A stretch of 36,983 nucleotides of DNA, from contig LSNK01000004.1 in NCBI GenBank assembly GCA_003056085.1, positions 92,326 through 129,308 of the forward strand. The letters are read 5' to 3'. A program made the position numbers and the translations under genes. Positions 17,704 through 26,216 of this stretch are shown piece after piece. The notes beneath the pieces are model-generated. The model was not told the origin of the DNA, searched no databases, and saw only the letters and a program-made list of their open reading frames with translations. This stretch comes from Parcubacteria group bacterium M6-OD1-1. GTDB lineage: Bacteria > Patescibacteriota > Minisyncoccia > GWC2-36-17 > M10-OD1-4. Numbering within the stretch: position 1 is the first letter of the stretch; each line of letters opens with the position of its first letter.

Positions 17704-18792
17704 ATGCAAACACTAAGAACTGAGGAAAAAATTTCTCAAGCTCTTGTTCCTTTAAATAAAAAACTTGCTTTAATTGAGGCAGGACAGAATATACTTTTAA
17801 AAGTAGGAAATACATATTCGCTTATGAAGTACGAAGGTCATAATGCAGAGATTGAAAAACATAATATTCATCGTTTTAGTCGTAATCTTAAAATAATGAC
17901 TTCCAATTGGCATTTTGCCGATACCAAAAAAAAGCAGCAAAAGCTTATTAAAAAACAACATCGCGAATGGAAGCGGTACAAGGGCAATATTTACGGCACA
18001 CACCGTTTAGATTTTACTTTTGACGAAGAGTTTGGAATTTTTCTTCCATCTTCTGATGGCCGTGATATGTTTCTTACGCTTGCAAGAGAAACTTTTGATG
18101 GTGATATTGTGCCAAGAAAGGATGTAATTGATATAATCAGTGATGATGATTTGATTGTAACAAAGTTGCGCGAGATTACTCGTCCACAATATTTCAGTAC
18201 AGTAGTTGCACCATTTTTGGAGAACAGGTGTACGGAATTTAAAATTCCTAAACGAAGTAAATTATTGATCTTTGAAGCCAATAAATTTACTTTATTAAAT
18301 CGTTTTGAAAGAGCGACACGCGACATTAAACACGGTGCGTTTGTGTATGTCGGGAGTAAAGAGGAAGTATATCTTCTTGGGCTTGCGCGAGGCAATAACG
18401 GCAGACCATACATGCAAGGAACATACTCAACAAGTACTAAGCCCATGTTTTATTTTTCTAATAATTATTTGGAATTTATATCCCGGCATGATGCGCAAAA
18501 GCCAAAATTTAAATGGGGCGGCGATTGTAATGTAGCTGTGTATCGGGCTTATGATATTCCAGGATTTCGCAGGCATCCGTTTATTTTTCCACAAATGGGA
18601 AGGAGGCAAAATTGCAAAAATACTATTTTTACAGGTAAACCACAGCTAATAACGGGTAATGTGAATGAGGCTATCGCGCATTTTACTACTACTGATTTTG
18701 CGGAGTTTGCAGATATTGTTAGCTTGTATGCAAAGCAAATTGACAGTATTCATCCTTCGTCTGATGAGCCAAATGGAGAGTTTTACTATTAA
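17704..18792 (+). CDS. Hypothetical protein (362 aa)
   Basis: Long ORF with strong SD 'cggagga'; bracketed by palindromes B1 and B2; no family recognised. Confidence 0.75.
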   Translation: MQTLRTEEKISQALVPLNKKLALIEAGQNILLKVGNTYSLMKYEGHNAEIEKHNIHRFSRNLKIMTSNWHFADTKKKQQKLIKKQHREWKRYKGNIYGTHRLDFTFDEEFGIFLPSSDGRDMFLTLARETFDGDIVPRKDVIDIISDDDLIVTKLREITRPQYFSTVVAPFLENRCTEFKIPKRSKLLIFEANKFTLLNRFERATRDIKHGAFVYVGSKEEVYLLGLARGNNGRPYMQGTYSTSTKPMFYFSNNYLEFISRHDAQKPKFKWGGDCNVAVYRAYDIPGFRRHPFIFPQMGRRQNCKNTIFTGKPQLITGNVNEAIAHFTTTDFAEFADIVSLYAKQIDSIHPSSDEPNGEFYY

Positions 18793-18817
18793 AGTGGTAA
18801 TTTTTTATATATTTTGG

Positions 18818-18847
18818 AAACGACAGCACAAAGTGCTGTCGTTTTTT
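18818..18847 (+). terminator. Intrinsic terminator of the 17704 ORF
   Basis: AAACGACAGCAC-AAA-GTGCTGTCGTTT then TTTC, 12-bp stem. Confidence 0.85.
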
Positions 18848-18880
18848 CTTTTATAGGGCGGTTTGCATAAAACTAAAAAC

Positions 18881-18932
18881 AAACCAACCGTAGCATATGG
18901 TGACGACCGTCACCATATGCTACGGTTGGTTT
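18881..18932. repeat. Long perfect palindrome, family member B2
   Basis: 24-bp perfect stem, tetraloop GACC; identical to B1 in the same orientation from AAACCAACCG through GGTTTTTATTT. Confidence 0.92.
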
Positions 18933-19014
18933 TTATTTGAGAGTTTTTTGATTTTGAGTTAGAATGGATATATAAATTTCAAAAAATTTAAAAAACTAAG
19001 TAATTTTATTAATA

Positions 19015-20247
19015 ATGATGAATGTAACAGCAGAGGCTTATAAAGAAAGCAAAAAGCTTCTTGAATATATTTCAACTCCTGCCGGGTTTGTAGCTTCTGC
19101 GATTGACACAGACAACTACCATCGTATTTTTGCAAGAGATGGGGTAATAGCAACAATAGCCGCATTATTAACTGAAGATAAGAAGTTAATAAAAACCGGA
19201 AAACAAACACTACTCACACTTGCAAAGTATCAAGATGAAACAGGGCGTATAGTGAGCAATGTTTCGCCAGATGGCAAAAGAGTGAGTTTTGGAATTCAAG
19301 TTGGCAGGATAGATGCAAGTGCGTGGTTTATTATAGGTGTAGGTCAATACGTAAAAAGGACAAAGGATATTGCGTTTGCTAAAAAAATGCATCCTTACAT
19401 AAAAAAAACAATCCAATATTTATCTGCTATTGAAATGAACGGCAGAGGGTTTTTGTATATACCATTTGGAGGCGATTGGGCTGATGAATATTTAAATCAT
19501 GGATATGTTCTTTTTGACCAACTTCTTTATTTGCAGGCACAGAGAGATTTTGTTTATATAAATAAAATTTTAAAATACAAATATAAAGACATTGAAAGAA
19601 AATCAAAGTTTTTGGAAAAACAGATAATAGTTAATTTTATTCCAAAGCTTACAGATGTTGATGATCCGGCTTTTTATCAAAGGAGTGAGGCTTTCGAAAA
19701 ATTACATCAAGGCTTTAAAAAACCTTACGCCTTGGCATATTTTGTTCAGGGTGATATGGGGGAGTATTTTGATGTCTTTGCAAACTCATTGCTTTTAATT
19801 TTAACAAAATTACCCGATACTTTTAAAAAAGAATTTTTAAAATATTCTCTTAATCTTTTGAACAAACAAAAGATTTCATTGATTCCCGCTTTTTCTCCGG
19901 TTATTAAGAAAAATCATGAAAAAAATCAGCATCATAGATGGAAGATGCTAAAGTTTAGTTATGTTTTTCGTCAAAAAAATAAACCGTATCATTATCATAA
20001 CGGGGGTCTTTGGCCTTTAGTCCAGGGGTTTTTTATTGCTGCTTTATATTGCGAGGGGAAAAACAAAGAAGCCAAAAAAATAACAGAGGATTTTGCCGAT
20101 ATACTTGCGAAAAATAAATATAAATTTGTTGAGTATTATGATGGTAAAAATGGGAAGCCTAATGGAACTGAATTTTTAGGATTTTCCGCATCGGCATATA
20201 TTTTTGCTTACCTAACTTCTTTTGATAATAAGAAAATTTTTATATGA
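19015..20247 (+). CDS. GH100-like (neutral invertase / amylo-alpha-glucosidase-type) glycoside hydrolase
   Basis: 'NYHRIFARDGVIATIAALL', 'GGDWADEYLNHGYVLFDQLLYLQAQ', 'PYHYHNGGLWPLVQGFFIAAL' (HNGGxWP as in GH100 invertases). Confidence 0.65.
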   Translation: MMNVTAEAYKESKKLLEYISTPAGFVASAIDTDNYHRIFARDGVIATIAALLTEDKKLIKTGKQTLLTLAKYQDETGRIVSNVSPDGKRVSFGIQVGRIDASAWFIIGVGQYVKRTKDIAFAKKMHPYIKKTIQYLSAIEMNGRGFLYIPFGGDWADEYLNHGYVLFDQLLYLQAQRDFVYINKILKYKYKDIERKSKFLEKQIIVNFIPKLTDVDDPAFYQRSEAFEKLHQGFKKPYALAYFVQGDMGEYFDVFANSLLLILTKLPDTFKKEFLKYSLNLLNKQKISLIPAFSPVIKKNHEKNQHHRWKMLKFSYVFRQKNKPYHYHNGGLWPLVQGFFIAALYCEGKNKEAKKITEDFADILAKNKYKFVEYYDGKNGKPNGTEFLGFSASAYIFAYLTSFDNKKIFI

Positions 20248-21098
20248 TAAAGCTTTTTGCTACAGATTTAGACAGAACGCTGCTTCCGGTTGGTAGTCAA
20301 CCATATGATGGTTCAATGTCTATTTTAAATAAAATTTTAAAAGAAAATAAAATGATTGTTGTTTTTGTTTCCGGCAGGCATCTATCTTTGATAAAGGATG
20401 CCATAAAAACATATAACACCCCAAGTCCTGATTATATTATAGGAGACGTTGGAACAACTTTGTGGGTCAGAGTAAGTGAAGAGTTTGTCCGTGATATGTC
20501 GTGGGATTCTTATATAAAGAAAAATACTAAAAATTGGAATGTAAAATTATTTAAAGAGAAAATAAAAGAAAGAAATGGTTTAAGATTACAAGAAAAAAGC
20601 AAACAAAATATATTTAAATTGAGCTATTATATAGATGATATAAAAAATTCAGAAAAAATAATTAAAGATTTTAAAAACATTATATCAAATCTATGCGGTT
20701 GCGAGGATGCGACTGTGGTTTATAGTATTGATGAAACTTTAAATCAAGGGCTTTTGGATGTTTTGCCTAAAGCAGCGACAAAGCAGGGAGCGATAGAATT
20801 TTTGCGTGAAAAGTTGGATATTAAAAAAAATGAGATTATTTATTGCGGTGATAGCGGGAATGACATCTTGCCTTTAACTCAAGGATATTTTAGTATTATG
20901 GTTCGAAATACTATTCCTGAAGTTAGAAATGAAGTTTTTAATATTGCAAAAGAAAAAGGAATTCTTAATAAAATATATATTGCGGAAGGATATGGAAGTT
21001 TAAATGGTTACTATGTTTCTGGTATAATAGAAGGGATGATAAAATTTAAATTCATTTCAGAAAAATATTTAAATTGTAATACAAGAAATAAAATTTAA
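20244..21098 (+). CDS. HAD-family sucrose-phosphate phosphatase-like hydrolase
   Basis: 'LFATDLDRTLLP', 'VFVSGRHLSLIKDAI', 'DYIIGDVGTTLW', 'IIYCGDSGNDILPL'; overlaps the upstream stop by ATGA. Confidence 0.75.
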   Translation: MIKLFATDLDRTLLPVGSQPYDGSMSILNKILKENKMIVVFVSGRHLSLIKDAIKTYNTPSPDYIIGDVGTTLWVRVSEEFVRDMSWDSYIKKNTKNWNVKLFKEKIKERNGLRLQEKSKQNIFKLSYYIDDIKNSEKIIKDFKNIISNLCGCEDATVVYSIDETLNQGLLDVLPKAATKQGAIEFLREKLDIKKNEIIYCGDSGNDILPLTQGYFSIMVRNTIPEVRNEVFNIAKEKGILNKIYIAEGYGSLNGYYVSGIIEGMIKFKFISEKYLNCNTRNKI

Positions 21099-21119
21099 AA
21101 TTAGATTAATAATAAAAAT

Positions 21120-22292
21120 ATGGGCATATTTTCTTTTTTAAAAAAAGAAGAAAAGCTATTTGATAAAAAAGGATTTTTACTCGTAATAGCTGTTTTTTCC
21201 GATAGAGTGGTTTTGTTCTTGCTTCAAAAAAAACACATTGATAAGAAAGATGAGATTTTTATTGAAGATATGATTTTAGAAACGCAAGAGGAAGGATTTT
21301 TTAGTAAAGAATTTGATTTTGAAAAACTTAATTTAAATTGCGGCAAAATAAAAAACCAGCTTTGGAAAAAAAATATTAAAACAAAAAATGTTTTATTTGC
21401 TTTTTGTCCGGAAGTCGCAAAGTCTGTTTTTGTTTCTAAAAAATTCAGAAGAAAAAATAGAGAACAAAAAATTTCCAAGGATGAGATTAACAGAATGACA
21501 GCAAATATTAAATATGAGTATTCAAAAAAAGGAAATGATATATCTTTAGAGAAGATAGAGAAGGTGTTGATAGACGGGTATCTTATTCAAAAACCAATAG
21601 GGCTTCATGGCAAAGATATTACAATCGGTCTTTTAGGAGTTTTGTTTAAAGGTAATTTAAATAGAAATTTTAAAAATTTAGCCTCTTTCTTAAGACTAAA
21701 TTTTAAAGGTGTTTTAGCAATGGATTCTGCGTTTGTTAAAGCGGAAAATGAAGTTAAAAAAATAGGAAATGGTTTGTTTATAAATATATTTGAAAATTAT
21801 TCAAGTGTATTTTTAATAAGAAACGGCTTTATTGACGCCGTTGAAAATGTAGATATGGGGTATGGTGAATTGGTTAAAAAAATATCCAAGGAGCTTTCTG
21901 TAGGGATGGAAGAGGCTGAAAACATTAAAAATAAATTTATTTTTGGAGATTTAGATGTTTCTGTGCTGGAAGAAATTAGAAACATTTCTTTTTCGGCTTC
22001 AGAAGACTTGCTTAAAAAAATAAAACAAGCTTTAATAAGGCTTGGCAGCGCTGATCTTTTGCCGGGGGATGTTTTTATTTGTTTTTCTTCCGATGTTTCA
22101 TTGCAATTTAAGCAAATTTTCAGAAAAGGGAATAACTGGTATTCTGACCTTCCTTTTGTCCAAAATGTTGATGTAGTATTTTTAGGTATAAATGATGTTT
22201 TATGTATCGCAAAAGACGAGAAAAAATTATTCACAGATGTGAAAGATTTATATATTTATGGTATAATAAACAGTATAAATAAACTAAAATAA
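21120..22292 (+). CDS. PilM/FtsA-like actin-fold protein (hypothetical)
   Basis: Overall pattern resembles PilM-like ATPase-fold proteins ('GLFINIFENYSSVFLIRNGFIDAVENVDMGYGELVKKI'), 2 nt before the next ORF. Confidence 0.5.
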   Translation: MGIFSFLKKEEKLFDKKGFLLVIAVFSDRVVLFLLQKKHIDKKDEIFIEDMILETQEEGFFSKEFDFEKLNLNCGKIKNQLWKKNIKTKNVLFAFCPEVAKSVFVSKKFRRKNREQKISKDEINRMTANIKYEYSKKGNDISLEKIEKVLIDGYLIQKPIGLHGKDITIGLLGVLFKGNLNRNFKNLASFLRLNFKGVLAMDSAFVKAENEVKKIGNGLFINIFENYSSVFLIRNGFIDAVENVDMGYGELVKKISKELSVGMEEAENIKNKFIFGDLDVSVLEEIRNISFSASEDLLKKIKQALIRLGSADLLPGDVFICFSSDVSLQFKQIFRKGNNWYSDLPFVQNVDVVFLGINDVLCIAKDEKKLFTDVKDLYIYGIINSINKLK

Positions 22293-22294
22293 TT

Positions 22295-24040
22295 ATGAAA
22301 AAAACACTACGCGTTCATAAAGATGAATCACTCGCTTATCTTATAGATAGAGTGGAGAACACAAAAGAAAATGACATTTATCTTGATATAGATGATAATC
22401 TGGAGTTATTTTCTGAAATTAGAAATTTAAAACTTTTAAAAAGAGAATCCGATGTTTTAGGCAAGACTCTTACGATGGTGTCGGAAGATCAAGGTATGCT
22501 TTCTTTTTTAGAAAATGCCGGCTTTGATGTTTTGGAAAGAAATGACGAAGTTGAGTCCGATGCCAAACAAATCAATGTTTCTGTTTCAAAAGAAGACAAA
22601 GATGAGCCATTGATATCTGATATTAAAAAGCCTTCATTTTTAGAAGATGAATCAGAGTCAAAAACATATAAAAAAATAGACTTAGATGTATCAAAAAACA
22701 AAGACGAGCCGGAAAACCCGGAAAACTCAGAGGAGTATGTTTACGGAAGTGATATGGATCGCGATGCTGAAAGTTTTTTTGAAAAAACTATAAAAGAAAC
22801 GCGAAAATCTGAACCTTCTATATTTAATAAAAAAAGAGAAAGTACCGAAGACGGAGAAGGGTTTAAGTGGTCAGGTTTTAATTTTTCTTCTTTTGGCAAA
22901 AACAAAAAAGTTACCACTTATGGCGCTGCGATTCTCGTTGTTTTAATAATTGGCGGTATATTTTTCTTTAAGTCAAAAGCAACTTTAGATATTGTAATAA
23001 AAAAAGAAACGATTAATTTCACATTCCCTGTCTCAGCGGATGTTGGTTTGTCCGGAATTGATTTCGAAAATTCTAAAATTCCCGGACAAATAATTAAATT
23101 AGAAAGAGAAACTTCAGGAGAGTTTAAGGCAACAGGAGCGTCTTCTGGAGCTACAAAAGCGACAGGAAAATTAACAATATACAATAATTACAGTTCAGAT
23201 TCACAGCCCTTGATTGCAAAAACAAGATTTCAAACAAAAGATGGAAAAATTTTCAGAATTTCAAAAAGAGTTATAGTCCCGGGAGCGAAAATGGACGGCA
23301 AAAAAGTTGTTTCACCAGGTGTTTTGGAGGTTGAGGTAACCGCCGACCAGCCTGGCGCAGATTATAACATCGGCTCATCTGATTTTACAATTCCAGGATT
23401 TAAAGGAACTAATAAGTTTGATGGATTTTCTGCAAAATCTTCAACTAATATGACAGGCGGTTCTTTTGGGGAAACGAGAGCGGTGTCAAAGTCTGACTTA
23501 GACAACGCAAAGTCAAGCCTTTTAAAACAACTTCAAGAGGGTAGAAAAGATTATATAGCATCCAATGTACCTAATAATTTAGTGGTGCTGGATAGCGGAA
23601 TAAATGAAAATGTTATAGAATTCAAAGCTCCGAAAGAAGGAACATCAGTGGATAATTTTACAGCTTCCGTTAAAGTCTTATATAATGTTTTTGCTTTTGA
23701 TGAAAAAGATGTGGTTAAGCTTTCAGATCAAAACTTAGTTAAAAGAATAAAAAAAGAAAGAAAGACTTATCCTGACACTTTAACTATTTCTTATGAAGAG
23801 GGAATTTTAAATTTAGACAAATCTTCATTTGATTTTTTAGTTCGCTCCAGTGAAGTTGTTGGAGGAAAAGTAGATGAAGCTAATTTAAAAAGTAAATTGG
23901 CAGGAAAAGGAGAGCTTGAAATTAAAAAAGTTTTAACAGGGAATGACGCAATAGAAAGCGCCGAGATAACTCTTTGGCCATTTTGGTCGTCTAAAGCGCC
24001 TTCAAACCCCAATAGGATAAATATAAAGATAGAAGAGTAA
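22295..24040 (+). CDS. Membrane protein with baseplate J-like domain
   Basis: Single TM 'YGAAILVVLIIGGIFFFKSKATLDI', then 'ATGKLTIYNNYSSDSQPLIAKTRFQTKDGKIFRI...VEVTADQPGADYNIGSSDFTIPGFKG' as in baseplate J-like domains. Confidence 0.65.
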   Translation: MKKTLRVHKDESLAYLIDRVENTKENDIYLDIDDNLELFSEIRNLKLLKRESDVLGKTLTMVSEDQGMLSFLENAGFDVLERNDEVESDAKQINVSVSKEDKDEPLISDIKKPSFLEDESESKTYKKIDLDVSKNKDEPENPENSEEYVYGSDMDRDAESFFEKTIKETRKSEPSIFNKKRESTEDGEGFKWSGFNFSSFGKNKKVTTYGAAILVVLIIGGIFFFKSKATLDIVIKKETINFTFPVSADVGLSGIDFENSKIPGQIIKLERETSGEFKATGASSGATKATGKLTIYNNYSSDSQPLIAKTRFQTKDGKIFRISKRVIVPGAKMDGKKVVSPGVLEVEVTADQPGADYNIGSSDFTIPGFKGTNKFDGFSAKSSTNMTGGSFGETRAVSKSDLDNAKSSLLKQLQEGRKDYIASNVPNNLVVLDSGINENVIEFKAPKEGTSVDNFTASVKVLYNVFAFDEKDVVKLSDQNLVKRIKKERKTYPDTLTISYEEGILNLDKSSFDFLVRSSEVVGGKVDEANLKSKLAGKGELEIKKVLTGNDAIESAEITLWPFWSSKAPSNPNRINIKIEE

Positions 24041-24106
24041 AATAAGGCTTATTTAAGCTAAAAACTACGAATTTAAGACAAAGGGCATTGTTGTAAGGTA
24101 GGTTTT

Positions 24107-24148
24107 GGGGTGTATTTATTTTTTAAAAAATAATATCCCCAGTTTTTA
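24107..24148 (+). terminator. Putative terminator (imperfect hairpin)
   Basis: GGGGTGTATTTATTTTTT/AAAAAATAATATCCCC followed by AGTTTTT. Confidence 0.45.
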
Positions 24149-24187
24149 CTGTTGACTTTTGTTTAATTTTTTGTTAAAAGTATAGCT

Positions 24188-24242
24188 AAGACTTATTATT
24201 TAATAATTTTTTTTGTAAAGAAATTATTAAATAATAAGTCTT
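24188..24242 (+). promoter_or_regulatory. Long hairpin in leader of the infA operon
   Basis: AAGACTTATTATTTAATAATTT / AAATTATTAAATAATAAGTCTT, 22 perfect pairs, extendable to 26 including a T-G pair; ends 6 nt before infA ATG. Confidence 0.75.
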
Positions 24243-24248
24243 TAAATT

Positions 24249-24464
24249 ATGGAAAAAGAAAACATAACAAAAGAGGGTGTGGTTGAAGAAACTTTGCCCA
24301 ATACTACTTTTCGTGTTAGGTTGGAAGACGACAGTTTGATTTTAGCTCATCTGTCCGGCAAAATGCGAATGCATTATATTAAAATTCTTCCCGGAGATAA
24401 GGTTAGGTTGGAAATGAGCCCGTATGACCTCACAAAAGGCAGAATAACTTATAGACTAAAATGA
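24249..24464 (+). CDS. infA: Translation initiation factor IF-1
   Basis: '[63 protein letters not shown]'. Confidence 0.96.
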   Translation: MEKENITKEGVVEETLPNTTFRVRLEDDSLILAHLSGKMRMHYIKILPGDKVRLEMSPYDLTKGRITYRLK

Positions 24465-24574
24465 AAGTAAAAGTATCAGTAAAAAAAATCTGCGCAAAAT
24501 GTAAAACTGTCAGAAGAAAAGGCAGGGTTCATGTTGTTTGTGAAAATCCAAGACACAAGCAGAGACAAAAATAA
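24461..24574 (+). CDS. rpmJ: 50S ribosomal protein L36 (missing from the supplied ORF track)
   Basis: 37-aa [37 protein letters not shown], Zn-binding CxxC...C...H; ATGA overlap with infA. Confidence 0.95.
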   Translation: MKVKVSVKKICAKCKTVRRKGRVHVVCENPRHKQRQK

Positions 24575-24657
24575 TTAATCGGAAATTAGTAATTTAGAAA
24601 TTAGCTTATTAGGTGTCTAAAAAGTTAATAAGTTAAAAAGCTAAATAAGTATAAAAA

Positions 24658-25044
24658 ATGCCAAGAATAGCAGGTGTAAATATACCGGATAATAAAAGAA
24701 TAGAAATAGCATTGACTTACGTTTTTGGTATTGGCAGAACAACGGCTCAGAATGTGCTTAAGTCAACAAAGATAGATCCGGCAACAAAAGCGAATAAACT
24801 TTCACCGGACGATGTTAATAAGCTTAAGGATTTTATAGAAAAAAATTATAAGATTGAGGGAGATCTAAAAAGAGATATAATGTTTGACGTTAAAAGATTA
24901 AAAGACATTAAGTCATATAGGGGTTCAAGACATATAAAAGGTCTTCCTTCTAAAGGACAAAGAACAAAAACTAATTCAAGAACAAGAAGAGGCAACAAAA
25001 GAACAACAGTAGGTTCTGGAAGGGTTTCTGTCGCAAAAAAATAA
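24658..25044 (+). CDS. rpsM: 30S ribosomal protein S13
   Basis: 'RIAGVNIPDNKRIEIALTYVFGIGRTTAQ...GSRHIKGLPSKGQRTKTNSRTRRG'. Confidence 0.97.
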   Translation: MPRIAGVNIPDNKRIEIALTYVFGIGRTTAQNVLKSTKIDPATKANKLSPDDVNKLKDFIEKNYKIEGDLKRDIMFDVKRLKDIKSYRGSRHIKGLPSKGQRTKTNSRTRRGNKRTTVGSGRVSVAKK

Positions 25045-25053
25045 TATAATATT

Positions 25054-25509
25054 ATGGGAAAGAAAAAAATATTAAAACAAACCGAATCAGACTTGATGAA
25101 GGAAACTCAAAATATTGAGAATGCCGTTATGAAAAGTTCCGGCAATGTTTCAAAAAAGAATGTTCTGAGAAAAGGAAAGGCTTATGTTGAAGCAACTTAT
25201 AATAATACAAGAATTACAATTTCAGACGAAAAAGGCAATGTTTTGGCATGGTCCTCAGCTGGGTCTTTGGGGTTTAAAGGAGCTAAGAAGTCTACTCCTT
25301 ATGCCGCGGCAAAAGTAGCTGAGACAGTTGTTGAAAAAATAAAAAAAACAGGTTTGCAGGACATAGCTGTTTATGTTAAAGGAGTAGGGTCAGGAAGAGA
25401 ATCTGCCGCAAGAGGGCTTGCTAATTTCGGTTTAAACATTACTTCAATAGCAGATATTACGCCTATACCGCATAATGGCTGCAGACCAAAAAAACCAAGA
25501 AGAGTATAA
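25054..25509 (+). CDS. rpsK: 30S ribosomal protein S11
   Basis: '[43 protein letters not shown]...[15 protein letters not shown]'. Confidence 0.97.
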   Translation: MGKKKILKQTESDLMKETQNIENAVMKSSGNVSKKNVLRKGKAYVEATYNNTRITISDEKGNVLAWSSAGSLGFKGAKKSTPYAAAKVAETVVEKIKKTGLQDIAVYVKGVGSGRESAARGLANFGLNITSIADITPIPHNGCRPKKPRRV

Positions 25510-25530
25510 TTTGATAAAAAATTTATTTTT

Positions 25531-26157
25531 ATGGAATCAAGTTCAAAATGTAAAAAATGCAGAAGAGCAGGCGAAAAACTTTTTTTGAAAAGTGATCGCT
25601 GTTTTACACAAAAATGCGCTTTAACAAGAAAGCCTTATTTGCCGGGTGCTCACGGAAATAAAAAAAGAAGAAGAACAATATCAGAATACGGCATTCAGTT
25701 AAATGAAAAACAAAAAGTAAAGAGAAGTTATTATCTTCGTGAAGCTCAATTTAAAAAATATTTCAATATAGCAAATAAAAAAAACGGAATTACTGGAGAT
25801 GTATTGCTTCAAATTTTAGAAACAAGATTAGACAACGTTGTTTTCAGGGGCGGTTTTGCAGGTTCAAGAAGTATGGCAAAACAGATGGTTGGACACGGAC
25901 ACGTTATGCTTAATGGAAGAAAAGTTGATATCCCATCTATTTTGGTTTCAGTTGGTGATAAAATCTCAATAAGAAAAGGTTCGGAGGAAAAAGTAATTTT
26001 CAAAGATTTAAAAGATAAGTTAAAGAAATTTAAAACACCGGGCTGGATGGAGTTGGATAAAGACGGCATGACTATAGAAATAAAGAGAACACCGCAAAAA
26101 GAAGATATTGAAACAATATTTAATATGCAATTGATTACAGAATTTTATTCAAGATAA
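25531..26157 (+). CDS. rpsD: 30S ribosomal protein S4
   Basis: 'CRRAGEKLFLKSDRC', 'LETRLDNVVFRGGFAGSRSMAKQMVGHGHVMLNGRKVDIPSILVSVGD'. Confidence 0.97.
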   Translation: MESSSKCKKCRRAGEKLFLKSDRCFTQKCALTRKPYLPGAHGNKKRRRTISEYGIQLNEKQKVKRSYYLREAQFKKYFNIANKKNGITGDVLLQILETRLDNVVFRGGFAGSRSMAKQMVGHGHVMLNGRKVDIPSILVSVGDKISIRKGSEEKVIFKDLKDKLKKFKTPGWMELDKDGMTIEIKRTPQKEDIETIFNMQLITEFYSR

Positions 26158-26216
26158 TTAAGTACAGCTTAAATGATATAAAATTTATCATTTTTGTTGT
26201 TTAAAAATATATTTAT

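Noticed and set aside
17991-18535. Overlapping ORFs on both strands inside the 17704 gene (17991..18446 -, 18305..18535 +)
   Set aside because: The 17704 ORF has a strong SD and its own terminator in the + orientation; the others lack initiation signals.
14609-18932. CRISPR array interpretation of the repeated palindromes
   Set aside because: Only three widely spaced copies, no regular spacers and no cas genes in the window.
24580-24650. AT-rich ATTAG-containing spacer before rpsM as a functional repeat
   Set aside because: Low complexity in an AT-rich genome; no clear repeat unit or pairing beyond expectation.
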